Origin: Thiobacillus denitrificans DSM 12475
Lineage (GTDB): Bacteria > Pseudomonadota > Gammaproteobacteria > Burkholderiales > Thiobacillaceae
Length of the DNA: 64,000 nt
Direction: 5' to 3'
NCBI RefSeq assembly: GCF_000376425.1
Contig: NZ_AQWL01000005.1
Span: 280,166-344,165 of the forward strand
The position numbers were made by a program, and so were the translations under genes. Shown in pieces: positions 47,887 through 55,740 of the stretch (position 1 is the stretch's first letter; every line of letters begins with the position of its first letter). The notes under the pieces are model-generated. The model was given only the letters and a program-made list of their open reading frames with translations, had not been told where the DNA came from and did not search any database.

Positions 47887-48381
47887 ATGAAAACGCTGCT
47901 TCCGCTTGCCCTGCTTGCCGCTTCCCTGCCCGCCCTGGCCGCCGCCCCGCCCGATATGCTGCCAGTCAGGCAGATCAGCCTGGAACTGGCGCGCGATATC
48001 GCGATGGCCTCGGTCGAGGCCTGCCGCCAGGACGGCTACAACGTCTCCGCCGTCGTACTCGACCGGGCCGGCAACGTGCAGGCCGCGTTGCGCGACACGC
48101 TGGCCGCGCGCCACACCCTTGAAATCGCCGAGCGCAAGGCCGGCATGACCATCATGTCGGGTATCGACTCGGGCGAGTTCCGCGCCGCGCGCGGCGACAT
48201 CCGCCCCGAGCTCAACCACATCGACGGCCTTATCGTGATGGACGGCGCCCTGCCGATCCGCGCCGCCGGCAGCCTGATCGGCGCAATCGGGATCTCCGGC
48301 GCGCCCGGCGGCGACAAGGATGCCGCCTGTGCCGCAGCCGCACTGAAGAAAGTGGAGGAACGGCTGGAATTCGCCATGTAA
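47887..48381 (+). CDS. Exported GlcG/HbpS-family haem-binding-like protein
   Basis: 164 residues with a Sec signal peptide (about 1-20, cleaved after ALAAA) and one GlcG/HbpS domain: ISLELARDIAMASVEACRQDGYNVSAVVLDRAGNVQAALRD (about 31-71) and HIDGLIVMDGALPIRAAGSLIGAIGISGAPGGDKDAACAAAAL. HbpS of streptomycetes binds haem and acts with a sensor kinase; other members of the family have no known activity. AAGGAG lies 7-12 bases before the ATG. It is divergent from leuS with 161 bases between. Confidence 0.85.
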   Translation: MKTLLPLALLAASLPALAAAPPDMLPVRQISLELARDIAMASVEACRQDGYNVSAVVLDRAGNVQAALRDTLAARHTLEIAERKAGMTIMSGIDSGEFRAARGDIRPELNHIDGLIVMDGALPIRAAGSLIGAIGISGAPGGDKDAACAAAALKKVEERLEFAM

Positions 48382-48540
48382 ACAGCCTCGCCGGGGCGGC
48401 GCCTGCGGGCAACAAGCCCGCCCCTGCGCGGATGGTGCGTGCTTGTTGGCGCTTTGGCGCCTCTACTACCACGGCCTACTCCTTGCGGGTAAAATGCGGC
48501 GTTTTCGCTTTTTATTCTTACCTCTTCAGGGAGTCCCAGC

Positions 48541-49428
48541 ATGTCCAAGAAGCATCCCGTCATTGCGGTCACGGGTTCATCCGGCGCCGGCACCACCACG
48601 GTCAAACGCGCGTTCGAGCACATTTTCTTCCGTGAAAAAATCAATGCCGCCGTGATCGAAGGCGACAGCTTCCACAGCCTGGCCCGGATTGACTTCAAGG
48701 AAGCCGTGAAAAAAGCCGAAGCTGAAGGCAACATGTCGTTCAGCCACTTCGGCCCGCAAGCCAACCACTTCGCCAAGCTGGCCGAACTGTTCAAGACCTA
48801 CGGCGAAACCGGTGGCGGCAAGAAGCGTTACTACATCCACAGCGACGAAGAAGCCGCCGAGCACAACAAGCGCCTCAATACCAGCCTCAACCCCGGCGAA
48901 TTCACCCCGTGGGAAGACGTGCCCGCCGGCTCCGACGTGCTGTTCTACGAAGGCCTGCACGGCCTGGTGAAAGCCGACGACATCGACGTCTCGCAGCACG
49001 TCGACCTCGGCATCGGCGTGGTGCCCATCGTCAACCTCGAATGGATCCAGAAAATCCACCGCGACGGCGCCGAGCGCGGTTACTCCGCCGACGTCATCGT
49101 CGACACCATCCTGCGCCGCATGCCGGACTATGTGAACTACATCACCCCGCAATTCTCGCGCACCGACATCAACTTCCAGCGCGTCTCGACCGTCGACACC
49201 TCCAACCCCTTCATCACGCGCGACATTCCGACACCGGACGAAAGCTTCATCGTGATCCGCTTCCGCGAACCCAAAGGGGTCGATTTCCCCTACCTGCTGA
49301 ACATGATCTGCAATTCCTTCATGTCGCGCCGCAACACCCTCGTGGTACCGGGCGCCAAGATGGGCTTCGCTATGGAGCTGATCCTGGCCCCCATCATTCA
49401 GGACATGATCGCGGGCAAGCGCACGTAA
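48541..49428 (+). CDS. prk: Phosphoribulokinase, class I
   Basis: Phosphorylates ribulose 5-phosphate to ribulose 1,5-bisphosphate, the Calvin-cycle step that feeds RuBisCO. 295 residues, the octameric proteobacterial form. The P-loop GSSGAGTTTVK (12-22) has the class I pattern without the canonical Lys-Ser/Thr, followed by EGDSFHSLARIDFK and FYEGLHGLVKADDIDVSQHVDLGIGVVPIVNLEWIQKIHRD. GGGAG lies before the ATG. It stands alone, without cbb genes next to it, and ends at a strong terminator. Its presence is the best evidence that the host is autotrophic. Confidence 0.97.
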   Translation: MSKKHPVIAVTGSSGAGTTTVKRAFEHIFFREKINAAVIEGDSFHSLARIDFKEAVKKAEAEGNMSFSHFGPQANHFAKLAELFKTYGETGGGKKRYYIHSDEEAAEHNKRLNTSLNPGEFTPWEDVPAGSDVLFYEGLHGLVKADDIDVSQHVDLGIGVVPIVNLEWIQKIHRDGAERGYSADVIVDTILRRMPDYVNYITPQFSRTDINFQRVSTVDTSNPFITRDIPTPDESFIVIRFREPKGVDFPYLLNMICNSFMSRRNTLVVPGAKMGFAMELILAPIIQDMIAGKRT

Positions 49429-49443
49429 GTTCCGGTCACATCC

Positions 49444-49481
49444 AAGAGAAAGGGCGACCCGCGGGTCGCCCTTTCTCTTTT
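49444..49481. terminator. Bidirectional terminator between prk and the PhoX-like gene
   Basis: Bases 49444-49479 are a perfect 36-base palindrome, AAGAGAAAGGGCGACCCG and its complement, with T-runs on both strands. It lies 15 bases after the prk stop and 37 bases beyond the stop of the convergent gene, so it can serve both. Confidence 0.92.
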
Positions 49482-49516
49482 CAGGCGGCGCCCGCCAGAC
49501 GGGCGCCGAGCAACGC

Positions 49517-51055
49517 TTACTTCCTGCCTTTTCCGGCATCCCCGACCTTGGGCGAGGCCATCAGGTACACCTGGCCACCCTGGACAAGTTCGCCCGGGAG
49601 GCCGTAGTGCGCCTGCATGTTGCCGAGGTAATAGCGGCGGCCGGATTCGTACCAGTTGGCGTTGGCGACGATGTCGGTGACGTCGATGACACCCGAGTTC
49701 TCCTCGTCCTGGGTCAGGAAGCCAGGCGCACCCGACAGGAAGCGGCTGCGATCGGACTCGAAAATCTGCACCGCCTGCTTGCTGGCCGGGTTGAACTTCC
49801 AGACCTTGGCGATATACGCGCTATTGCCCGGATCTTCCTGGATGATGATGTTGCCGTCGCCGTCGACCGTCATGTTGTCGAAGGAACGCGCGGCCTGGCC
49901 ATCGGTACCGACGAGGCTGGCGGAATCGAGCACCATCTCGACCGTGCCGCCGGTGGGATTCGCGACCGAGTCGAAGCTGAACTTGTACAGGCGGGCGGTC
50001 GCGCCGCTGCGGCCGGTCGTTGCCCAGTAGAACACGTTGGGATTCTGGGTGTCCCAGTGTCCGTCTTCGGGGCGCGCCCACTCGGTGACGTCGCGTGCCG
50101 TCGACTGGGTCTGCAGCTGCGCGCCGCTGTCGAGCGCCACGATGTCGGACATGTCGACCAGGTCGAAGCTGCCGTTGATCGCGCCCGCCTCCAGCTTCAC
50201 CAGACCGTTGCCATAACCGTCCCCCCCGTTATTGACCCGGATGCCGTAGAGCTTGCCGTTTTGCAGGCCCGCCTGCTCGACCGGATTGCCGGAACGCTGC
50301 TTGTCGCCGACATAGAGGTAGACCTGGCCAGGGCTGGAGTCGTCGAGACCGACGACCAGCGTCTTGTCGCCGGCGTTGGGATGGGCAACCGAGTTTTCCC
50401 AGGAGAAGCGGCCGAGGGAGGGCAGCTGATAGCTCGTGCCCTTTTCGTCGCCGCTGACGATGGTGGCATAGGCACGGCCTTCGTTACCCGCCTCCTCGCC
50501 CTTCATGAAGATCAGGCCGTCGAAGCCGCGGCCGGTCGCCGGGTTGTGGAAAGCCGTTTTGGCCGGCAGGTCGGCCGAACAGAAGCGGCCGAACTGGGTC
50601 GCGCCGGTCGCGTCGACGAACTGCTTGTTGAGATTGTCCCAGTCCTTCACCTGGGTGATGAGGTCTTCGCCCGCCATGATCTGCTTGCTGTTCAGGTGCA
50701 TGGTCCACTGCGACACGAAGGCGCCGGTTGCGCCGTGGGCGCGCGTAACGCCCGAGGTGGCGCCGAGCTCGTGATTGAGGAAGAAGGTCATGTAGGCCTT
50801 GTCGGCGACATAGCCGCCGTTCGCGGCGAACTTGCCGGGCAGCGCGCCCATGCCGTCCGGAATGCCGACCATGCGGTAGTCGACGTTCTTGGCGGAGTCA
50901 CCGACAGTGAGCAGCGAAACGACTTCCCAGCCGGGGGCGGTGGGAACGATATAGGGGGTCTGCGAGCTCTGCGGGCCGGTGCTGTCTTGCGCATGGACGG
51001 CGACGGCGGCGAGCGCCAGGCTGATGCCGAGCGCGACGGGGCTGAGTTTGAACAT
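49517..51055 (-). CDS. PhoX/DUF839-family exported protein
   Basis: A 512-residue secreted or periplasmic protein. The signal peptide is a plain Sec type (MFKLSPVALGISLALAAVAVHA, no twin Arg), unlike classical Tat-exported PhoX phosphatases. The body is beta-propeller-like, with repeated Gly/Asp strands, FFLNHELGATSGVTRAHGATGAFVSQW, and metal-site-like NSVAHPNAGDKTLVVGLDDSSPGQVYLYVGDKQ and TEWARPEDGHWD segments. PhoX enzymes are calcium/iron alkaline phosphatases, but DUF839 members vary and activity is unproven here. The start at 51055 is preceded by AGGAG at about 12 bases. A 9-bp inverted repeat (TCGCGTCGG/CCGACGCGA at 51121-51152) lies in its leader. Confidence 0.8.
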   Translation of the reverse strand: MFKLSPVALGISLALAAVAVHAQDSTGPQSSQTPYIVPTAPGWEVVSLLTVGDSAKNVDYRMVGIPDGMGALPGKFAANGGYVADKAYMTFFLNHELGATSGVTRAHGATGAFVSQWTMHLNSKQIMAGEDLITQVKDWDNLNKQFVDATGATQFGRFCSADLPAKTAFHNPATGRGFDGLIFMKGEEAGNEGRAYATIVSGDEKGTSYQLPSLGRFSWENSVAHPNAGDKTLVVGLDDSSPGQVYLYVGDKQRSGNPVEQAGLQNGKLYGIRVNNGGDGYGNGLVKLEAGAINGSFDLVDMSDIVALDSGAQLQTQSTARDVTEWARPEDGHWDTQNPNVFYWATTGRSGATARLYKFSFDSVANPTGGTVEMVLDSASLVGTDGQAARSFDNMTVDGDGNIIIQEDPGNSAYIAKVWKFNPASKQAVQIFESDRSRFLSGAPGFLTQDEENSGVIDVTDIVANANWYESGRRYYLGNMQAHYGLPGELVQGGQVYLMASPKVGDAGKGRK

Positions 51056-51247
51056 GGGGATTTCATCTCCTGATTTCGGTCTGAAAGGCGCGCCCGCGAC
51101 GGAAAGCGTCCGGGGTCTGGTCGCGTCGGACAAGCGTGCCTGCCCGACGCGATGCAGTATCCCGAGCGGCCCTTACAGAAAAATGATGCTCCCATGAAAG
51201 TTTGAAGCCGGACATCGAGAATCATCGCGTGTCCTCATGGCCATGGC

Positions 51248-51499
51248 TTACACCACGGCGAATCCCACCAGCGCAACTTCGTCGCCGTCCCTGAGCGGAG
51301 CGGATTTTTCGGCGAACTGCCTGTTCACCGTGATATTCAGCCTGGGATTGCCGAGCAGCATCTTTTTCCACATCTCGCCGCGCTTCGACAGCACGAACAG
51401 CAGCCGCTCAACGTCGGTGACGTCGGGCGGCAGGGAAATCTCGTCGGACGCCATGCCGAGGGTTTCGACCAGGTCGCCGAAAAACAGGATTTTCACCAT
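51248..51499 (-). CDS. MoaD-like ubiquitin-fold protein without C-terminal Gly-Gly
   Basis: 83 residues with the MoaD/ThiS pattern: KILFFGDLVETLGMASDEISLPPDVTDVERLLFVLSKRG, then NPRLNITVNRQFAEKSAPLRDGDEVALVGFAVV. MoaD is the small subunit of molybdopterin synthase and is activated at a C-terminal Gly-Gly; this protein ends Gly-Phe-Ala-Val-Val, so it could not be adenylated and thiolated in that way unless processed. No moaE or moeB is nearby. It is therefore probably a MoaD-fold protein with another role. It is divergent from uvrD with 47 bases between starts. Confidence 0.75.
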   Translation of the reverse strand: MVKILFFGDLVETLGMASDEISLPPDVTDVERLLFVLSKRGEMWKKMLLGNPRLNITVNRQFAEKSAPLRDGDEVALVGFAVV

Positions 51500-51546
51500 G
51501 GGGGGGCCTTTATAATTACCAATTGACCGCCCGATTTTACCGCCGT

Positions 51547-53745
51547 ATGTCCCTCTCCCTGCTGGAAAACCTCAACCCCGAACAGCGCGCCGCGGTGACG
51601 CTGCCGCACGGGTCCGCGCTGATCCTGGCGGGCGCCGGCTCCGGCAAGACGCGGGTGCTGACCACGCGCATGGTATGGCTGATCCAGAGCGGCCAGGTGT
51701 CTCCGCTGGGCGTGCTGGCGGTGACCTTCACCAACAAGGCGGCGAAGGAGATGCTGACGCGGATTTCGGCGATGCTGCCGATCAACACGCGCGGCATGTG
51801 GGTCGGTACCTTTCACGGCCTGGCCAACCGGCTGTTGCGGATCCACTACCGCGAAGCCGGCCTGCCGCAGTCGTTCCAGATCCTCGACTCCGCTGACCAG
51901 CTGTCGGCAATCAAGCGGCTGATGAAGGCGATGAACGTCGACACCGAGAAATACGAGCCAAAGAAGGTGCAGTGGTTCATCAACGGCCACAAGGAAGCCG
52001 GACGGCGCGCGCGCGACGCCGAAGCCCACGACGAATACTCGATGCGGCTGGCCGAACTGTACGAGACCTACGATGCGCAGTGCCAGCGCGAAGGCGTGGC
52101 GGATTTCCCCGAGCTGCTGCTGCGCGCCTACGAGCTCTTGTACCGCAACGAACCGTTGCGCGAGCATTACCGCGACCGCTTCAAGCACATCCTGATCGAC
52201 GAGTTCCAGGACACCAATACGCTGCAGTACCGCTGGCTGAAGCTGTTTGCCGGGCCGCATACCGCGCTGTTCGCGGTCGGCGACGACGACCAGTCGATCT
52301 ACGCCTTCCGCGGCGCCAACACTGCCAACATGGCGGAATTCGAGCGCGAGTTCGCGCACGGCAACGTGATCAAGCTGGAGCAGAACTACCGCAGCCACGG
52401 CCACATCCTCACCGCCGCCAACACGCTGATCTCGCAGAACGCACACCGCCTGGGCAAGAACCTGTGGACGGCGGAGGGCGACGGCGAGCCGGTCCGCGTG
52501 TTCAACGCCTATTCCGATCAGGATGAGGCGAGCTTCGTCGTCGACGAGGTGCGCGCGCTCAACCGCGAGGGCGTGGCGCTGTCCGACATGGCGCTGCTGT
52601 ATCGTTCCAACGCGCAGTCGCGGGTGCTGGAGCATGCGCTGTTCTCCGCCAGCGTGCCGTATCGGGTGTATGGCGGACTGCGTTTTTTCGAGCGCCAGGA
52701 AATCAAGCACGCGCTGGCCTACCTGCGCCTGCTGACCAACCCGGAAGACGATGGCGCCTTTCTGCGGGTAGTGAATTTTCCCGCCCGCGGCATCGGCACG
52801 CGCACCCTGGAACAACTGGCCGACGGCGCCGCGCGCGCGGGCACCAGCCTGTGGCAGGCGGCCTGCACTCCAAAGGGCAGCGGCGGCGGCAAGGTGGCGG
52901 GGTTCGCCCGGCTGATCGAGGAGATCAAGGCCGCCACGCGCGACCTGCCGCTGGCGGAGGCCATCGACCATGTGATCGAGGCCAGCGGGCTGGCGGACTA
53001 CTACCGCGCCGACAAGGAAGGCGCCGACCGCCTGGAAAACCTCAACGAACTGATCAACGCCGCCGCGCTGTTCTCCGAGGAATTCGTTTCTCTAAATGCG
53101 GCCGACCCCGCCGCCACGGCCGAGGCGTCAGCCTCCGCCGAAACGACCCAGCCCGAGCTGGATCGTTTTCTCGCCCACGCCGCGCTGGAAGCGGGCGAGC
53201 ACCAGGCCGGCGCCGGCCATGACGCGCTGCAGCTGATGACGGTGCACGCCGCCAAGGGACTGGAGTTTCACGCCGTGTTCATCACCGGGCTGGAAGAAGG
53301 GCTGTTTCCGCACGAACAGAGCGCGCACGAGGAAAACGGCCTGGAGGAGGAACGGCGGCTGATGTACGTGGCGATCACTCGCGCGCGGCGCCGCCTGTAT
53401 CTGTCGCACGCGCAGTCACGCATGCTGCATGGGCAGATCCGCTACGGCCTGCCGTCACGCTTTCTGGATGAGCTGCCGGAACAGGTCTTGCTGCCGCTCA
53501 ACCACCGCAGCGAATCCACCGTTTCCCCGGCCTATCGCGCGTCGGCCCCCATACCGCGCAGCCAGGGCCAGTCCGGCAACGATACCGGCTACAAGGTAGG
53601 GCAGAGCGTCGCCCATGCCAGGTTCGGCACCGGCATCATCATCGACTTCGAGGGGCGCGGGCCGGACGCGCGCGTGCAGGTGAAATTCCGCGAGGCCGGG
53701 ACCAAGTGGCTGGCGCTGGCCTACGCCAAGTTGTCGCCCGCGTAG
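51547..53745 (+). CDS. uvrD: DNA helicase II (UvrD/Rep family)
   Basis: A 732-residue 3'-5' SF1 helicase for mismatch and nucleotide-excision repair. Q motif LNPEQRAAV, motif I AGAGSGKTRVL (Walker A 29-35), Ia AVTFTNKAAKEM, II HILIDEFQDTN, III VGDDDQSIYAFRGA, IV LEQNYRSHG, V LMTVHAAKGLEFHAVFITGLEEGLFPHE and VI EEERRLMYVAITRARRRLYLSHA are all present. The C-terminal VGQSVAHARFGTGIIIDFEGRG segment is the UvrD/PcrA Tudor-like domain, which favours UvrD over Rep. The start at 51547 is followed directly by the family opening. Its last 25 bases overlap the convergent membrane-protein gene. Confidence 0.96.
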   Translation: MSLSLLENLNPEQRAAVTLPHGSALILAGAGSGKTRVLTTRMVWLIQSGQVSPLGVLAVTFTNKAAKEMLTRISAMLPINTRGMWVGTFHGLANRLLRIHYREAGLPQSFQILDSADQLSAIKRLMKAMNVDTEKYEPKKVQWFINGHKEAGRRARDAEAHDEYSMRLAELYETYDAQCQREGVADFPELLLRAYELLYRNEPLREHYRDRFKHILIDEFQDTNTLQYRWLKLFAGPHTALFAVGDDDQSIYAFRGANTANMAEFEREFAHGNVIKLEQNYRSHGHILTAANTLISQNAHRLGKNLWTAEGDGEPVRVFNAYSDQDEASFVVDEVRALNREGVALSDMALLYRSNAQSRVLEHALFSASVPYRVYGGLRFFERQEIKHALAYLRLLTNPEDDGAFLRVVNFPARGIGTRTLEQLADGAARAGTSLWQAACTPKGSGGGKVAGFARLIEEIKAATRDLPLAEAIDHVIEASGLADYYRADKEGADRLENLNELINAAALFSEEFVSLNAADPAATAEASASAETTQPELDRFLAHAALEAGEHQAGAGHDALQLMTVHAAKGLEFHAVFITGLEEGLFPHEQSAHEENGLEEERRLMYVAITRARRRLYLSHAQSRMLHGQIRYGLPSRFLDELPEQVLLPLNHRSESTVSPAYRASAPIPRSQGQSGNDTGYKVGQSVAHARFGTGIIIDFEGRGPDARVQVKFREAGTKWLALAYAKLSPA

Positions 53746-54494
53746 GGCGCGGTGTCGTCCGCCCATACCGCGAAAATCGCCTGATACGAGGCATACAGCG
53801 AACCGAACAGGACCGGCATCGCCACCAGCAGGCCAAGCAGCATCGGCACCAGCGCGGCAAAAAACAGCAGCATCCCGAGCGCGAAACTGTTCAACAGCAT
53901 CGCCGCCCAGTTTCTGGCTACCGCACGCAGGCTCACTCCCAGCGCCGTGGCCGGACGCGCGCCGCCGAACAGGATCAGCGCAGGCGCGAACCAGGTGGCC
54001 ATGATCAGCGGAGCAAACAACGCCAGTCCGGCAAGCAGCGCGGGCGTGGCCTGATTGAGTATCGCCTGCATTTCCGCTGGCGAGGCACCCTCCTTGGCGG
54101 CAGCCATCATCGCCACCGGATCGAACCCCATGCCGAGCATGATCTGGCCGATCAGCAAGGTGCCCAGCAGCTGCACCGCGCCGACGGCCATCAACGGAAT
54201 CGCCGGCCCCTGAATCCCGGCCAGAAAATTCGGCAGTTCGAGCTCGCTGCCGCTGTCGAGCGCGCGGTATGCCGCCATGAATCCAGCCACTATCAGCGGC
54301 GAAGCCAGCTCCGACAGCGGCCCGCCGACCACGGGAATCAGGCCGAGCGCCATCACCGCGCCGAATAACACGCCGAACGCGGCGGACAGCAGCAAGGGAT
54401 TCTTGCGATACAGGCGAAAGCCTGCGGCCAGCCACTGGAAGCCCTGGCTGGCTGCGACCTTGCGCGGAATGTCTTGATTGGATGCAGTAGTCAT
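53721..54494 (-). CDS. BPSS1780-type integral membrane protein
   Basis: A 257-residue inner-membrane protein of a conserved betaproteobacterial family with no known function. It opens with a short basic cytoplasmic segment (RKVAASQGFQWLAAGFRLYRKNPLLL) and has about six membrane helices (28-52, 60-75, 98-122, 150-172, 190-222, 225-242). The final hydrophilic tail encodes WADDTAPYAGDNLA, and those codons overlap the 3' end of uvrD by 25 bases on the other strand. It is followed by a small DUF2782 gene further upstream in the minus-strand direction of transcription. Confidence 0.8.
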   Translation of the reverse strand: MTTASNQDIPRKVAASQGFQWLAAGFRLYRKNPLLLSAAFGVLFGAVMALGLIPVVGGPLSELASPLIVAGFMAAYRALDSGSELELPNFLAGIQGPAIPLMAVGAVQLLGTLLIGQIMLGMGFDPVAMMAAAKEGASPAEMQAILNQATPALLAGLALFAPLIMATWFAPALILFGGARPATALGVSLRAVARNWAAMLLNSFALGMLLFFAALVPMLLGLLVAMPVLFGSLYASYQAIFAVWADDTAPYAGDNLA

Positions 54495-54621
54495 GCAGCG
54501 GATGGGATGGGTACGGCACGAATCGGCTTGAAAAGGAAACGTTCAGGCCGGGCTGTCATTGACGGGCGCCGCGAACGACCGGGGGCCCCGTCAATGGAAT
54601 AACCGGTGCGCCGGCAACGGG

Positions 54622-54945
54622 TCAGAATTCCTTCACCACCCACATCGGCGGCCGCATGCCGGAGTCGAGGCTGTCCTGCCGTGCAAACTGGCCGTCGCCC
54701 TTCTGGTCGATCAGGAAATACGGCTTGCCGACCTTGGGAATGACTTTCAGCATGTACAGCTTGCCGTTGGCGCGGTATTCGACGACGCGGCCCTGGCTGC
54801 TCGGCTTGATCGTCACCGCAGGTGCGTCGCCGGGCCCCGGCGCGCCATCCGGGACCGGCTGCAGCCCGGGTGGATGCTCGGGCGGTGCGGCGGCAACGGC
54901 AAGGCCACTCAGCATCAGGGTCAGCAACACAACGGGATAACGCAT
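54622..54945 (-). CDS. DUF2782 exported protein
   Basis: 107 residues with a Sec signal peptide (about 1-19, LLTLMLSGLAVAAA), a Pro/Gly-rich linker and a small beta domain: VVEYRANGKLYMLKVIPKVGKPYFLIDQKGDGQFARQDSLDSG...WVVKEF. This is the DUF2782 family, typically found beside polA in betaproteobacteria, of unknown function. Here the LOG-family gene separates it from polA. Confidence 0.87.
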   Translation of the reverse strand: MRYPVVLLTLMLSGLAVAAAPPEHPPGLQPVPDGAPGPGDAPAVTIKPSSQGRVVEYRANGKLYMLKVIPKVGKPYFLIDQKGDGQFARQDSLDSGMRPPMWVVKEF

Positions 54946-54997
54946 GGCAGGCTCCAGAAAGCGAATATTGTCAGCTTAGGTCAAAAGGAAACGGGGA

Positions 54998-55726
54998 CTA
55001 CAGATTGAACTGGATTTCGCGCTCGGCCAGAGACGGCATGAAACCGCGTTTTTCATAGTGGCTGAAGATCGCATCGATCACCTCTTCCGGCCGGTCGATG
55101 ATGCGCATCAGTTTAACGTCATCGGGGGAAATCATGCCTTCGTCGACCAGGCGGCCCTTCACCCATTCGGCAAGTCCGCCCCAGAATTTCGAGCCCACCA
55201 GGATGATGGGGATACCGGCGATTTTTCCGGTCTGCACCAAGGTCAGCGCCTCGAACAGCTCGTCCAGCGTGCCGAAACCGCCCGGCATGACGACGTAGGC
55301 CGCAGCGAACTTGACGAACATGACCTTGCGCGCGAAAAAATGCTGGAAAGTCTGGCTGATGTCCTGATACATATTGGCGCTTTGTTCGTGCGGCAGCTGG
55401 ATGTTGAGGCCGACACTGGGCGACTTGCCGAAATACGCGCCCTTGTTGGCGGCCTCCATGATCCCGGGGCCGCCGCCGGAGACCACCGAGAAGCCCGCAT
55501 CGGACAGCTTGCGCGCGATGTCTTCGGTGAGCATGTAGTACGCATGGTCGGGCGGCGTGCGCGCGCTGCCGAAGATCGAAACCGCCGGGCGGATCGACGC
55601 CAGCCGTTCGGTCGCCTCGACGAACTCTGCCATAATTCCCAGCATCCGCCACGACTCACGCGCCGAATAATTGATCTCGGCGGCGCGCCCCGGGTCGATA
55701 GCGACGGGCAATTTATCCATGTGCAT
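54998..55726 (-). CDS. LOG-family protein (TIGR00730 Rossmann fold)
   Basis: 242 residues. The Rossmann-type nucleotide-binding segments are VSIFGSARTPPDHAYY, VVSGGGPGIMEAANKGAYFG and the signature MPGGFGTLDELFEALTLVQTGK. LOG enzymes hydrolyse nucleoside 5'-monophosphates to free base and ribose 5-phosphate (cytokinin-type reaction), although many bacterial members remain untested; the longer C-terminus with DVKLMRIIDRPEEVIDAIF matches the proteobacterial subgroup. The start may be the Met at 55726 or 55720. It is divergent from polA with only 14 bases between. Confidence 0.9.
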   Translation of the reverse strand: MHMDKLPVAIDPGRAAEINYSARESWRMLGIMAEFVEATERLASIRPAVSIFGSARTPPDHAYYMLTEDIARKLSDAGFSVVSGGGPGIMEAANKGAYFGKSPSVGLNIQLPHEQSANMYQDISQTFQHFFARKVMFVKFAAAYVVMPGGFGTLDELFEALTLVQTGKIAGIPIILVGSKFWGGLAEWVKGRLVDEGMISPDDVKLMRIIDRPEEVIDAIFSHYEKRGFMPSLAEREIQFNL

Positions 55727-55740
55727 TTTTCGAGCGCCTC

